Assembly (NCBI GenBank): GCA_008638375.1
Contig: CM018035.1
Location: 36,946,824 to 37,010,823, forward strand
DNA from: Nyssa sinensis
Taxonomy: Eukaryota > Streptophyta > Magnoliopsida > Cornales > Nyssaceae
Length of the DNA: 64,000 nt
Direction: 5' to 3'
Part shown: piece by piece, positions 1-13,019 of the stretch
How positions within the stretch are numbered: the first letter of the stretch is position 1
How the letters are laid out: the number at the start of each line of letters is the position of its first letter
The notes under the pieces: model-generated
The model's input: only the letters and a program-made list of their open reading frames with translations
Database searches by the model: none
What the model was told of the DNA's origin: nothing
Program-made: the position numbers and the translations under genes

Positions 1-537
1 CAATGAAGCTATTATTTTCTGAATGTTAGATTTGTTCAGAATATTGCAAGATCAAGATAGCTTTCTTAATTTCCTGTTCCCGCGAAGCATAACGAAGAGA
101 CTTTGCTGCCATATCTGCGCATTGTGGTGCAGCCTAAACCTGAAGGAAAAAACACATCTCATCTCAATTAATGGAAAATGTAGAAGTTTATCAAAAGTTG
201 GTTCGACCCATTTCCAACCGATTTGAGTGCACAAAGAGTAATGCGATTTTCCTAGCTTATATTCCTAAATGTGATAGCCTCACATTGTTTAAACATCACA
301 TCATTATATTCTTAAAATTGCTCATTTCCCTTGTCAGTTGTTCATTCTTGTTGACTTATAAAAAATCAAATAAATTAACAAAAGAAAACGGAAAAGGAAA
401 GATTTGATTCTAGTTGACTTGAACTCAATCCTTCTCTCCATTATATTTCCATTATCACCTATAGGACTTAGAGATTGAATAGCTGACTTTTGAATCTCTT
501 ACTTCCCTCATAATGCTAAATTTTCTCTACTGTACAG

Positions 538-894
538 AATGAACCAGCAGGCAGAATCTTGGAGCTCTGTATCCTTCACTTGTCAATGTCTGAAATAACA
601 GTTCTAGGAACACGGCACCAAATAGTCATTAATGAGGTTTTTTCTTTTCACATTTCTTATTCTTGAGCATCATTATCCTTCCTTTTTTTCTTCTTGTGTG
701 TGTACTGTATGATTGGATGACATTCTCACTTTAATCAACTGTGTGTGGGTTTGGTGAAGGCTGTCGATCTTGCAAAACGGTTCTGTGATGGGGCAGCCCC
801 CCGCATAATCAATGGTTGCCTCAGGACGTTTGTCAAGAATCTGGAAGAAACTGTCAGAGTTGAGGGTTTAGAAGCTAAGCAAGTTGATATGTGA
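538..894 (+). CDS. NusB antitermination-domain protein, last two exons (partial)
   Basis: Two exons at 538-636 and 760-894 join in frame. The acceptor before 538 reads TGTACAG, and the intron 637-759 starts GT and ends AG. Exon 1 encodes 33 residues including ILELCILHLSMSE and GTRHQIVINE. Exon 2 encodes AVDLAKRFCDGAAPRIINGC, then a tail ending KQVDM and a TGA at 892-894. The pattern of a hydrophobic helix, then INEAV-LAK, then ING is the C-terminal signature of the NusB RNA-binding fold. In bacteria NusB works in rRNA antitermination; the plant forms are probably organelle-targeted, which is known for the family and not visible here. Upstream exons and any transit peptide lie before position 1 or in 1-500, where I cannot place them safely. 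The ten or so residues after FVKNLEE look like a plant-specific tail. Confidence 0.75.
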
Positions 895-1245
895 AGGGTT
901 AATTTGAGGCGGCAACGCCTCTTTTGAGCTATATGCATATGGGGAGACTAGGGTAACGTGAGAAGAAGTTGGGTATTCTGGTTCCTTTTTCAATACCTGA
1001 ATAAGTGGAGTTGAATGTTGCATATGATAGTGTTGTAATTTGAATCTTTAAATAAGGTTGATATTGTATTTTGATATTAGGATATTTATTGTCCTCGTCA
1101 TTGGAGCAACAATTGTGGCTTGTTTTCTTGGTATCTCCTCTCTCTGTACTTGTGACTTCAAATTTTGTGAATCTGGTTCAACTAGTGGATTGGAAGCTGC
1201 ATTTGCATACATTTTGTGTGTTAATAAGATAATCAAGTGTTTCAT

Positions 1246-1288
<43 letters not shown>

Positions 1289-2292
1289 CTTGATTCCTAA
1301 TATTAATTATCTTAATGGTGAACATATGTTCTAAAATCTTAGATTCCTTGGTTAAATTATTATAACCAAGTGTTAAGATAATCAATTAAACAGTAATAAT
1401 TCAAAGCACAATAAAATTAAGCAAATAAATCAGACAAAAAGATTTGTGTAAAGTTTCTCACGAGAGATCAAATTCACTGCTACACAAAATAATTCTAGGG
1501 GACCTCTGTTTGAACTAGGCAAGGTTGCATTCGGACGGGCATGCCACTATTTTGGCTATTTATTTCAAACACCCCAGTGTTCCGAATTATTGATATTATG
1601 GGTCAAAAACCACAATCATGTGCTATTTCTAACCTACAGTCAGTATTAAAAGAACTAAGGGTATGTTTAAAATAAAATGAAAGACCTTACAAGAATCATG
1701 TATAAAAACTAATTGCCCATTTATTTTACATATGTAATGCATGATGTGTATGTGTTTATATCTTTTTTTGATATAGTAAATCTGAAGTCATTCATGTTAA
1801 TGTCAAAAACTCCCTCTTTAGAGATACCAGTCAGTCTAATTGTTGTCAAAGTCTTCGCGGGATAGTATGACTAGTACAATGACTCAAATTAGCCTAACAA
1901 TTATAGGCATAACTAGACTTTTAGAATAAGTTGCCATCACAATAAAAAGAGAAAAAGTTTACGTAGACACTATAGATAACTATGGTAGCAAGATACGCCA
2001 CCTAGCATATAACGACATGTGGACCAATACGCTAATACCACCGCGCAAAGGGGAAATCCTGAAATTAAGGAGAGCAAAACATCCCATCCAGAAGTAGCAT
2101 GCAAACATCAGGATAAGCTTGCTCGAAGAACTTTCCCATAAACACGGGAACGCACACAAAGAAAACACCTTCTAAGAAGTGATCAAAGGAGCTCCGTGCA
2201 CACTGCCACAAAAAAGTCTCTCATGGAATTCAAGGATTTAGGGACAAGTCTTGAACACTCCTGGAAAGAAAGGGTCCATTCGTAAAGGACCT
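895..2292. other. Intergenic stretch downstream of the NusB-domain gene
   Basis: This holds the 3'UTR and flank of the NusB-domain gene, then AT-rich sequence without a supportable gene. A CT microsatellite lies at 1247-1286. Stretches such as 1441-1560 could be old LTR sequence, but I found no ends for them. Confidence 0.5.
1247..1286. repeat. (CT)20 microsatellite
   Basis: About 40 bp of uninterrupted CT dinucleotide, 0.35 kb after the NusB-domain stop codon. A reading frame running through it into Ser-Leu repeats is an artefact of the repeat. Confidence 0.95.
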
Positions 2293-2626
2293 TGTTAGGA
2301 CTTTCAATCTATTTGAGTATTGGCTAATCTGTGTTTGACAAAACTATTGAGTTGTATTTAATTCAAGTCATGGTTCTTAAGCCTTGTGATCATCACTGCA
2401 ATTCAAAGGACATGAAAATTCTTCACATGATGGTAACAATGGTAGACAAGATATAATTTCTTGAATTTAATAGACCATAGATTCACACACACACTTCATT
2501 CATTTAAAAGTGTTTTCAAAATTATCAAGTGTGTTTAATTTGTTTAAAGGTTTCCTTGGTTTATTGTTAAATATTTTATAAAACCTTTTTGCATTAGTGA
2601 ATGTTGTTTGAACGAGGCTACTGGTT

Positions 2627-2857
2627 CCCTCGTTCGAACGAGCCTTGGTTCATTCAAACAACAAGGACAATTAGGACTAATAAGCAAGTTTGTGTGATGT
2701 TGTTGGCTTGGTCGTTCGAATGACCAAGACAATGGCTCTCAAGGCACATGCTCATTGGCTCTCGGTCGCTACCTCGTTCGAACAACCATAACAGTAGGCT
2801 TCATATGAGTGCATTGAAAAATGCTCATTTGAACGAGTTATGGTCGTTCGAACGACC
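2627..2857. repeat. Cluster of TTCGAA-centred palindromes in the copia LTR
   Basis: Palindromic cores lie at about 2631-2640 (CGTTCGAACG), 2707-2728 (7-bp arms CTTGGTC and GACCAAG around TTCGAA), 2775-2782, and 2842-2857 (GGTCGTTCGAACGACC, a perfect 16-bp palindrome). Half-site variants lie between them. The spacing is roughly 65-80 bp. They sit in the U3 part of the LTR, so a transcription-factor array or a recombination-prone structure are both possible. Confidence 0.7.
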
Positions 2858-3835
2858 TTCAGATTTCTATGCAAACAGTTTCCAATTTTGTAAAGGATTC
2901 CTACTTTTTACTCGAAAGACTATATAAAGTCTTTTGAACAAAAAATAGAGAACTTTTGGCTGCTACTATATTTTACTCTTGTTCTAAAAGTCTTTGTGGG
3001 TATATTCATGATCATTCACACCCATGGCTGTCATGACCCAAAACCCACCCTATGCGGATCTCATGTTGTGGGGCCGACTCTAAGGCCGTCCCTACTTTTT
3101 TCATTCCTATATCATAGTAATAATATGCAATGTACTAAAATTTAAAATAATAATCAACGGAAGTCTGTAATATATCATATGGTTCTACAAGTGTCAATTT
3201 AAGAACTAAACATAACAGCACCTGTGGATGGTGAATACATGGGAGAACTACATCATAGACTAGTACATTTCCTCAAAATGTCCTCCTACGCTCTCAGACT
3301 CTTACTGGGGTCTTGCAGCGTCAAGTAATATGGAATGAGCTAACAAAACTCAGTAAGTAAATTCCCATCTCCGACACTGGTATTGGTGATCATAAAAGAA
3401 TATGAATCCATGAATATGAATATGAATATGAATATGATAGCCAATCATAAGAAATGAGATGTTGTGATAGCCAATGAGAGCAATTGCCATAATGGCTAAT
3501 AAACAGTAGGGGTTACAATGTTCAATAAGGAGTAATGAATATAACATCAACATGAAACTCTCAATAACAATGTATCAACATGAATGTACTGCCACAATAA
3601 ATCGATCACAATCAATTCAATAAGGAATGTTCTCTCAGTATAAGATAAATCATAGGGAATAATGTCATTCAATAATCGCAATCATATCAATCACATAAGA
3701 GATGCATTTACATTGTTTCAGGGTTTGGCACACCCTCAGTCTTTTGGGGCCCGGCATACCGCTCAATAAAAACTCCAATGAATTGCCATATGTCCGTTCA
3801 CGGACTTGACCCGTAGGTCTCCAGTAAATTAGAAA

Positions 3836-3880
3836 GCATCAGATGGATATTGTGACTGAGCACAAATCTGGCATTCATAA
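3836..3880 (-). repeat. Conserved block 'TTTGTGCTCAGTCACA' of subgroup A/D/G/J
   Basis: A block of about 40 bp that reads on the minus strand GCCAGATTTGTGCTCAGTCA, followed by a CATCYGATGCT motif. It recurs at about 21341-21383 (D), 37520-37562 (G) and 62131-62171 (J) at a similar relative position. It stands out against more diverged flanking sequence. Confidence 0.8.
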
Positions 3881-4560
3881 CATATCATGATCATTCGTGA
3901 TTCCATAAGAGTATAAAAATGGAATATCATATATTCATTAAAGACATAATAGTAGGCCTTTCAAGGCATGGTATAACATGATAACAATGATATAGCAGTT
4001 AATCAATGTCCATAAGATAGAACAATATCACATTGTGGAAAACAATAATGTCTAGTACGTTCAAGAGTACAAGTTCGGCAGTAATGGAATAAACATGGCT
4101 TGGAAATACCACATGGAAGAGATTAGGTTTTACTTACCTTAAAATGCGTTCCTAGATCAATATCCAGTGATTTTGCCCTTTCCTTTTGAATTTCCTATAT
4201 ATTAGTAAACACGTCTCAGTTTTAATGCTATTCATCAAATTTTATGCCTTGTTACTATAAGTATCTCTTTCACTAATTTAGACTCTACTATTGAGTCCAG
4301 AATGTCGAAGAAATTCGGTTTAGGCTTTCGCAAAATTCCATTTGGGTTCGGGTTCCATTAGGGGTATTATGGTCATTTAGCATTTTTACGGGTCTTTATT
4401 TTTTGGGGCTCCATCTAGTAAAACGGACCCTTCCATTGGCCTTAGAATGCCCGAGATAATAAGAAAATACTATTCATTCATTTAATTTGGACTACGTATC
4501 AATTTCCTATATTTATTCTAATTAATTGATTTAATTTAATTTATTTATTTATTCAATTCA

Positions 4561-4600
<40 letters not shown>

Positions 4601-4618
4601 TTAACATATGTTCACACG

Positions 4619-4700
4619 TGAGGCCGTGGCTTAGTAGTTCGTGTGCCCCTCCCTTGCCCTAGGTTTGGGGTTCAAACCACGGGGGTAGTAGTCCTTGCGT
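4619..4700 (+). other. tRNA-like module in element A
   Basis: An A-box-like GTGGCTTAGTAGTTCG is followed about 35 bp later by a B-box-like GGGGTTCAAACCACGGG, the usual spacing of a polymerase III internal promoter. No cloverleaf can be closed with confidence, so this is not called a tRNA gene. It lies antisense to element A, as do the similar modules in C, F, I and J. Confidence 0.5.
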
Positions 4701-6592
4701 GTATTTTTTTTTTCTTTATGTTTCTAAACCAAACAGGGTATAAGGTCTAGAATTCGGACAGGATAACCCCATCCCCAATCAGCATACCCAATTAATTCCC
4801 TATTCTAGTGGCCAAACATACTGTATTTAATATATATTTAAAACAGGATTAAACTAAGCGGCGTAGTTTCAACCCTATACAACACAGCACGGTGCCGTTT
4901 TAAGGTTCTACTATTCATCATCACCCACGTCTTTCCGGTAGGGTTCCGATGGAATTTTGTTGTCTTCTCCGGTGATGGCTAATATTTTTTGGTCAATTTT
5001 TTGATCTTTCTCAATGCAGTTCCCTTCATAATTTCATGGGGATCATGAATCTAACCTTGGTTTTCCATTTGGATCACTCTAACTCCACAAATAGAAGGAA
5101 CAGTGACTCCGGTTGATTTTTTGGCCAACTATTTCCTTTCAATTTCGTGCCTAATCCTTTACTATTTTTACTCATTTCTTTTTCCAATCATCTTCTGCAC
5201 CATTGAGGATAAATTTCTCATGGTTAAATTCAAGTTTAATACATGAAATCACATAAACCCGAATTATTTCCCTAACCTGCAACTCCACTTTTCTCCTCTA
5301 TTACTATACCAAATGACCCTCGGTTTCTTCCTAATTTCCTTATTTTTCTTGCTTGTTTGAACCTTACACTTAAAACTGAACGAATATGCTTGAATCGTAA
5401 AAAATAGAAATGAGCCTCACTTACCAGTGTGAGCTTTTGGCTCGCAGTTTCCCACTCTTTTCTTTTGGTTTTCTTCTTCTCTTCTTCTTCTGAATAGCCT
5501 CAATGTTCTCAGCTTCTTGGTTTCCTTCTTTCATTTTTTTGATTTCTATTAAAACTCCTTTCTGTATTTATAGGGAAAATTTCCCACTTGCCCCATTTGC
5601 TGTGCCTACTATTTCTCTTTCTTCCTCCATTTTTTGCAGCCATATTGGACTGCTTTTCTACCGCCTCTCACGTCTCTTTCTGCCACGTTCAATCTCAAGA
5701 TATTTGTTATCTATATATATATATATATATATTTATGCTCCCTATGTTGGCAGCTTGCTGCCTTTCCTAATACACACACAACACACACTGGTCACACACA
5801 CTTGGTCACACACGCACACTACCATGCAGCATGCATGGTAGTCCCCCTTTTCCCTTCTTGCATTTCTATTTAAATATATATATATTTACAATACTGTATA
5901 TATATATATATTTATATATATATACCTTAATTTTACATATATCTTTATCTATATATATATATATATTCATATATACACATATATATCAATTTCTATATAT
6001 ATATATATATACATACACTTATATTTAATGGCCTATATATATTCGTACACATTCATGGGTTTACGTGCATACACGTATTACGGTGCTCGACTCTGGGTTG
6101 CTCGGGCGTTGCCCGACACTGACTGTACAAAATAGACCGTTCACATTCCAAAATCATTCAATCCATATGTTATCATGATATAGACCCTTAACAGCTCGGT
6201 TACAATTGGTATTACACTACTTGACTCGATCTACCTTGGTTTACGTGCCATATCCCGGGTCGGGATATTACAATGGCCTATTGATTTAAGAACCCTTACC
6301 ATATATTCTTCTTCACTATTATAGTATAAGTTTGTGGAGTTCAAGCTATGTGCAATCGGTAAAGTTCGAGGTTGCGTGGAGATTCACAGTTGTGATGAAG
6401 TGTTCGGTTCGTGGATTCAAAGCGGAGATTTACTTAAAGAGCGCTTGTGGATTTGAGTTAGAGGAGATTCAGTGCAAGAACAAGGCTTGAGGTACTAATT
6501 GTTGTGTCTGCTGCGTTTGTAATCACCAAAGCTCTTCTAGTGGATTCAACATCTGGGTCATCATCTTGGGGTTTTCCAAAACAGATACAATT

Positions 6593-9500
6593 TGTCACAT
6601 CCAAGCACCCCACCTTACGCGGATCCCAAAGATGTGATGCCAGTTAGCCACCTTGCTGGTCTCCCTACCGAAAATGCGACCAACCAAAGGCAAACTTCTT
6701 AACTTTACAATGAATTGCATTCCAAATGTAGGGTCAAAGTAGCAAAAATTTAAAACCTTTTTACTTATCATTTCAGGTCAGGAATGCAACTCATCTAAAC
6801 ACATTAGAGCACGTCTATAACCAGTCACCTAATATCTTTAAAGTACCAATATACATGAGCCATGTTCCAATGCATCTATTGTATATCAATGAATTCATTC
6901 ATATAATTTCACGAACCTGAATAGCATAATTCAGTCCACAATAATCCAAGTCTCCATAATTCATTGCCATCAAATCCTTGCTTGGGATGTCTCCGACCTA
7001 CTAGTTTCATTTCTTTGTGCCTTCTAATCCAATGGAGATAAATCCTGAAAAATGGTAAGATAGAGTGAGCTTAAACAAGCCCAGTGAATAACATAGGTTC
7101 CCTGCCATGGGTTTCAAAACCAATTCTTGTTTTTAAAGTACATGGATAGTTCAGTCACTTCAGAGATAACAGTTTCATAAATCCACTTTTAAATGTTGTT
7201 TAAGCATAACAAAACTGAATTGAAATGAATAGAACAAACAGATCAGAACAGAACAGAATGCTAATATATTAATCAGAAGTATGGGCATATCATTAAGTAT
7301 GTCTGAGCCTTTCCCAACTGCCTATAAGTGGACACTCGTGGGGCCTCTACCCTTTGGGTTTTTCTCACAAAATAGATCAAAACAGAACATGATAGAATTG
7401 AGTAGAACGGAACAGAATGCCAATCAGACATATCATTAAGTATGTTCGAGCCTTTCCTAGCTCCCTTTAAGCGGACACTTATGGGCCCTCTACCCTCTGG
7501 GCTTTTCTCTAGCCTACTTATGCCACACCGTTCAATCTTCTATTAGGCTTATGAATTAGAATATACCAGAATAGAATCAGAACAGAACAGAAGAGTAGAA
7601 CAGAACGGGATCATGCCAAATGTTATGCAGTATAAAGTGTATGCATCTAAGTATATGCATTTAAGTAGTACAGTATATGAAAATGCTATGATAGTTAAAA
7701 TATTACCAAGTCAGAAGTTCCAAGTTACTCACAAACTTTTATGCGTATCTCTATTTATGGATGTTTTCCAGATACTTCCTTAAGCACAAACTTGCATTTC
7801 CTAAATAATCATCATTAGTCACAGAAACATAAGAATTTATCTATTCATGAATTATTCATCATCTTAGGAGTCTATCAGATTACCTAATTAAGTCTATTGG
7901 CATATTACCCATCTATTAGGTTTCAACTTAGGTTATTGAATTCCCTAATTAAGCTTAGTAGCTTTCAGAATTATAATCTAAGTCATTTTGACTTCATTCG
8001 TTATCAATTAATCACTTATTTAACCTTAGGGGCAAAATGATAATTTATCATTCTTGCCTCGGACCCTATCTTGGTCCTCAGAATATTCCACATGTTCTTT
8101 ATATAAATTTTTGAATCTTTTGGATCTTATTAGGTATCTGTTTTAGATTATTGGGACACATCGGTCACATCCCATTTTATACTTTGATTATACCGGAGTC
8201 TTATTTAGACCCTCAATTCACATTATTATGCTTATGACAGTCAATTATATCATATGGGCCATTTTTTTGGATTTATTCGGTCCTTACTTTGTATTTCCTA
8301 CGCTTAGGGGTATTTTGATCATTTCACATTTTATGAAATTCCGACCCCGAATCATTATTTAATCATTTATACAATTTTACAATTATTTGGACCTCCATTG
8401 GTATCAATTTTGTCAAATTTGGACTTTATTTGGGCTTCGTATTGTATTAGGGATATTTTGGTAATTTTACATGTTATGGTGGGACCACCCTAGAATCTCC
8501 GGATGTCCAATCTGACATTTCCATTGTGTCCAGAATGTCCGAAAACGTTAAGATAGCCTTTTCTGGATCTCAATTTGGACTTTAGTTGCCTTATTTAAGG
8601 TCCAAGGATAAAATGATCATTTTATCCTAATTATACAATAATTCAATTAATTATTAATTTATTTCTTAGGGATTTATTTGAATAGAATTCCCAAATATTG
8701 GGCTATAACAGAATTACTTAAAAATCTAGGCCAAAAGAGAATTTATAAAAGTCTTGGTTTTATTTTCAAGCCATTGAACCATTGGGTTCAATGGCCACTA
8801 TGCTAGATTAGCCCAAAACAACCTTTAAACCAGTCGATTCAATTCCTTTTGAACCAAACCAACATGTATCTTTTTTGAACCAACTGGTTCAATTCAATTT
8901 CACTGAACCGAGATAACATATCCCTATTATTCAATTTGGCCCCTTATCCGTGTTTGGTTCATTCCTATTCCAGGATTTCTGATTTATTATTCTTGTAACC
9001 AAACAGTCCAATTTAGATTTAAATTTAAATTTCTCAGCCCAAAAACAACATAGCTTCATTAAACCATATTTGCGTTCAGTTGGGTCTTGACTTGACCCGA
9101 CCCAAAGTCTAACCCGACAGGCCTAAATGATTCGTCTTCTCCAAGACTTTTAGCCATCTTCTTCAGCCACCTTTCGACATCTTCTCCGGCGTCGTTGACT
9201 CATCGCTGATGGAATTTCAAGCTAATTCCAATGGGGTTCCATTCCATAGTTCTCAATGATTCCTTCTATAGTTTCCATATTGAGTTTTGACGTTTGGAAA
9301 TACGTGAGATAGGGCTTCACAGTTGGGCTCTAGCGAGAGCCTAACTTTCTGGTGACACCTATTTCTCCTATTTCGTAGTGTTTTAGACAATATTTTTCCC
9401 TTCAAATTCACCAAAATCCACTTCACCCGAAATATTCCTCTCACTTGCAACTCCTATTTTCTTCCTCATGTCTCCACCAAATTACTCCCTATTTTTTCCT

Positions 9501-9830
9501 AAATTCATCATTTTTAATATACTTTTGGACTTTATAATCTTTTAGAAGTTTTGCTTAAGTTTTTTACAAACCTAATTTATTAACAATTAAACTCTAAATT
9601 CAAAAATATAAAACTTAGCAAAGCTTATGTACCTGTTTAAGCTTCTTATTTTTCCCCTCTTCTTTTCTTTTTCTTCTTCTTCTTCTTCTTCTCATTCTCC
9701 TTCTTCATCAATTGTGGAAATTCCCTTTTTTGTATCCCTCTGGTACAATAGCTTTTCTCGGTATATATGTCTCACACCCGGCCCTTAGAATTGGTTGCTA
9801 CAGCTTACATATATCTATTTAAAGTTTGGT

Positions 9831-9866
<36 letters not shown>

Positions 9867-9953
9867 AACAATCCAGAACAATCCAGAATGCCTTAAGTTT
9901 CCCACGTTTTCTATTTCAGCTACCCACTGTTTTTGGCTAGAAGCTTCCTAATT

Positions 9954-10000
<47 letters not shown>

Positions 10001-10422
10001 CCCCTTCTAGAATATATATGTAGCCCAAGCTGCCTTCCAGCTATTTCCCTTCTAACTCATATATACATTACATATGATGTAATGTATACCTAATGTATTT
10101 TTTAGCCGTATACACATTTATACATGTATATATATATATATGTATATTAATTTGCATGTATATATTACCCACATATATATAAATACCGTATACATATTCA
10201 TATATATATATATATATAAGCGTATGTTCTGGTAGCCATTACCGTATTGGTTTTCACACGTACATTGGTCAAATTAGATACATCGACAATTTAGGAAAAC
10301 ACTTCATTTAAATTTTTAATTTTTTGTTGTGCCATTTTGGGTCATCGTACATCATGTATATTGAATTAGATAAGTCGTAAAATTGGGGCGTTTTATTTAT
10401 TTTAGATTTTTAGGGTATTACA
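6593..10422 (-). mobile_element. Giant solo-LTR-like element B (3,830 bp, TSD CAATT)
   Basis: On the minus strand it starts TGTAATACCCTAAAAATC and ends GGGGTGCTTGGATGTGACA. CAATT is present at 6588-6592 and 10423-10427. The element lies in the copia LTR, 320 bp beyond element A. It contains (AT)n tracts at 9835-9863, 9959-9999 and 10200-10217, and repeated 130-150 bp units rich in TTGGTCATTTTA and GGACTTCATTTGG motifs between 8030 and 8640. The 3' half (7040-7500) matches C and F: AGCCCAGTGARTAACA, then a CATGGGTTTCAAA block. No coding sequence was found. Confidence 0.9.
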
Positions 10423-10670
10423 CAATTGATTTGTGGTTGTTTCCTCGTTAAGAAAAATTGATGTGTTCGTTCTTATTTTTATTATTATTACTTTAATTGA
10501 TAATTCACACTAATTTTTTGTTGCATTCACTTGAACATAAGATTCACTAAATTAAAAGTGAGAATCTTAATCATTGTTGGGTTAGGAAAATTTCAATTTG
10601 TAAGTTGACCTATTCACCCCCTCTCTAGGTCAAGGTTCTTTTATCTAGATACACATGGGACCTATCAAAG

Positions 10671-10682
10671 TGGTATCATAGC
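10671..10682 (+). promoter_or_regulatory. Copia element 1 primer binding site (initiator Met-tRNA)
   Basis: TGGTATCATAGC, one base from the usual TGGTATCAGAGC complement of the 3' end of initiator methionine tRNA, starts three bases after the LTR end. It fixes the LTR boundary and the + orientation of the element. Confidence 0.85.
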
Positions 10683-13019
10683 GAAAATCTTAGGCATTAG
10701 ATTGATCCTAATTTTTGTTTAGATGGATAATTGTGAAGAAGGATCCATATCTCGTCCTTCATTATTTGATGGTACTAATTATGCATATTAGAAAGTTAGG
10801 ATGAAAACATTTCTTAGGCCTATTGATGAACGTGTCTTGTTAACTATTGTATGTGGTTGGACACCTCCTGTCATAACAACTGCTGAAAAATGGTCTGAAC
10901 TTAAAAATTCAAGTGCATGGAATGAACTTGAATTGAGAATGAGCAGATATAATACTAAAGGACTGAATGCGATTTTCAATGCCATTAGTGTCACATCCCG
11001 AACCCCACCCTACGCGGATGTCGAGAACGTGACTGCCAGTCGGTCGCGACGCGACCAACCAAAGGCAAGTTCTGAACTTTTCGACGAATTGCACTCCAAC
11101 TGTAGGGTCAGATGCAGCGGAATTTAAAACTTTTTCTTTGTGTCATGGGAATGCAACTCACTTATCCATCATAAGAATATGTATCACAGAGCAAGACTAA
11201 TTCCAGTCAGTCAACAATTCTAATCTCAGAGCATATCTAAAATCAAGCATATAACAACAGAGCAGATCTAATATCTCTAGAGTACCATTAGTTCCATGAG
11301 CCATGTCTATTTAGTATATATCAGTCAAGTCAGTCATAACATACCACTCACCGGAATAACCAGGTTCAATCCACAATAAACCAGTCTCTACAATTCAGTG
11401 CCGTCAGATCCTTACTTGCGATGCCACTTGGCCTATTCACGTCATGTCATAGTACCTTCTAATCCAATGGAGGTAATTCTTGAAAAATGTCAGAATAATG
11501 GGGTGAGCTTAAATAAGCCCAGTGAGTAACACAGGTTCCCTATCATGGGTTTCAAAACCAGTTTTGTGCTTCCAAGGCACAGGGATAATTTTGTCATTTC
11601 AAAAATAACTATTTTTATAAATCCATTTCATAAGCAGTCTAGTACAATAAAACAGAATCGAACAAACAATACAAACGGATCGGAACATGACATAACCAAT
11701 CGGTCAAAACAATAACTATTACTAATATATCGGTCAAGACACAGACTTTTCATTAACGGAACGAATCACAATCGGGACTGAGTGGGAACAATAAGTCAGT
11801 CAAGACAGGGGCATATTATCAATGGCTAGAACATAACGGAGTTGAACAAGATCAATCAAGACAAGGCATACCAATAATAGAACGGAAACATAACGGAACT
11901 AGACCATCTATCAATCAGGCCAGACATATCATCAACGGACAGAATATAACGGAATCAAACGGAAACAATACATCAGTCAAACAAAGGCATATCGCGAACG
12001 GATAAAATTATAACGGAACTAAACGGAAACAATACACTAATCAAGACACAGGCAAATCATGAACAGGACACAACATAACGGAACTGGGTAGAAACAATAT
12101 AACAATCAAGTCAGGGACACATCACTGTCGGGACTAATCATAACTGGACTGAACAATGTTTCAATCAAGACAGACGTATCATCAACGGACAGTACACAAC
12201 GGAACTGGACCATATATCAATCAAGGCGGACTTAACATCATTAACGGACGGAACATGTCAGAACCGGACGGAACATATCAATCGAGTCAGACATATCATT
12301 AACGGACAGCACATAACCGAACTGAATGGAATTCCTAATTCGAAGGACACAAGCACATCACGTGGAATGTGGTACAAAGGGCGTACATTAAGTGCATACA
12401 TTTAAACAATATAGCATTCAGACAGTATACTATACAAAGCGGTACGATACAACAAAATGTTGTTCTTTGCCTATATCACATGGTTTATTTAATCGTTTCA
12501 GAAATAATGGTTCAATATATCCATTTTATCTCAACAGTTCAAAACGGGCAAAACAGTACGGGATGCTAGCACAGGGATCAGGAATATAGTCAATTATTTA
12601 AAAGGACTAAAACCATGTTATAAGTGATATAGTACGAAAAGCATGCATTTAAATAATTGCATTTAAACCGTATGGCATTCAAAACAAATCAGTAGATCAA
12701 GGGACAGTATCAAAACAGTGTCAGAAGTTACTCACAAACTTTACGCTTATTTCCTTGCATAAATAATCCGATAACCTCCAGGTACGTCAGGCATCTCCAT
12801 GTATATCCTGAATAATAATCATCAATCACAGACAGATCAGAACTCATCCATTCAGGTCTCATTCGTCATCTTAGGTATCTATCGGATTACCTAAGATAGC
12901 CTAGTAGCCTATCGCCCTTCCATTGGGTCTCACCCGAGGCTATTTCATTCTTTAATTAGGCTTAGCAGTTATTAGGATTATATCCTAAGTCATTTAGACT
13001 TCAATTGTTATCAGTCAGG

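Larger units (their letters stand above)
3029..6272 (-). mobile_element. Giant solo-LTR-like element A (3,244 bp, TSD ATGGC)
   Basis: Read on the minus strand, it starts TGTAATATCCCGACCC and ends GGGTCATGACA. ATGGC occurs directly before (3024-3028) and directly after (6273-6277), a perfect 5-bp target duplication in the copia LTR. The terminus forms the inverted repeat ATATCCCG/CGGGATAT at 6250-6268. The element has (AT)n tracts (4566-4594, 5717-5731, 5876-6010), a tRNA-like module at 4619-4700, and a mini-exon-like segment at 4138-4194 between an AG acceptor and the donor AAG|GTAAGT. It has no gag, pol or long frame. It belongs to the subgroup with D, G and J, which lacks the small-protein exon. 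TG...CA ends plus a 5-bp duplication fit a solo LTR. Confidence 0.92.
2293..10667 (+). mobile_element. Ty1/copia element 1, 5' LTR (split by giant elements A and B)
   Basis: The LTR begins TGTTAGGACT at 2293 and ends CCTATCA at 10667, three bases before a primer binding site. With A, B and their target duplications removed, about 1.29 kb of LTR remains, in pieces 2293-3028, 6278-6592 and 10428-10667. The size and the terminal CCCCCTCTCTAGGTCAAGG-type sequence fit large-LTR copia families such as SIRE/Maximus; that lineage call is inference. The first piece carries several TTCGAA-centred palindromes. No matching 3' LTR lies in the window, so the element is truncated, probably at or before 22996. 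Confidence 0.7.

Noticed and set aside
171..407. 78-codon frame upstream of the NusB exons as an additional exon
   Set aside because: No NusB-like residues and no good splice sites connecting it to 538; probably intron sequence.
5503..6028. Overlapping Tyr/Ile-rich frames in element A
   Set aside because: They consist of (AT)n and pyrimidine-rich sequence in three overlapping frames; no counterpart in D, G or J.
3029..10422. A and B as the two LTRs of one element with 320 bp between them
   Set aside because: Each has its own target duplication (ATGGC, CAATT), they belong to different subgroups, and the spacer is copia LTR sequence.
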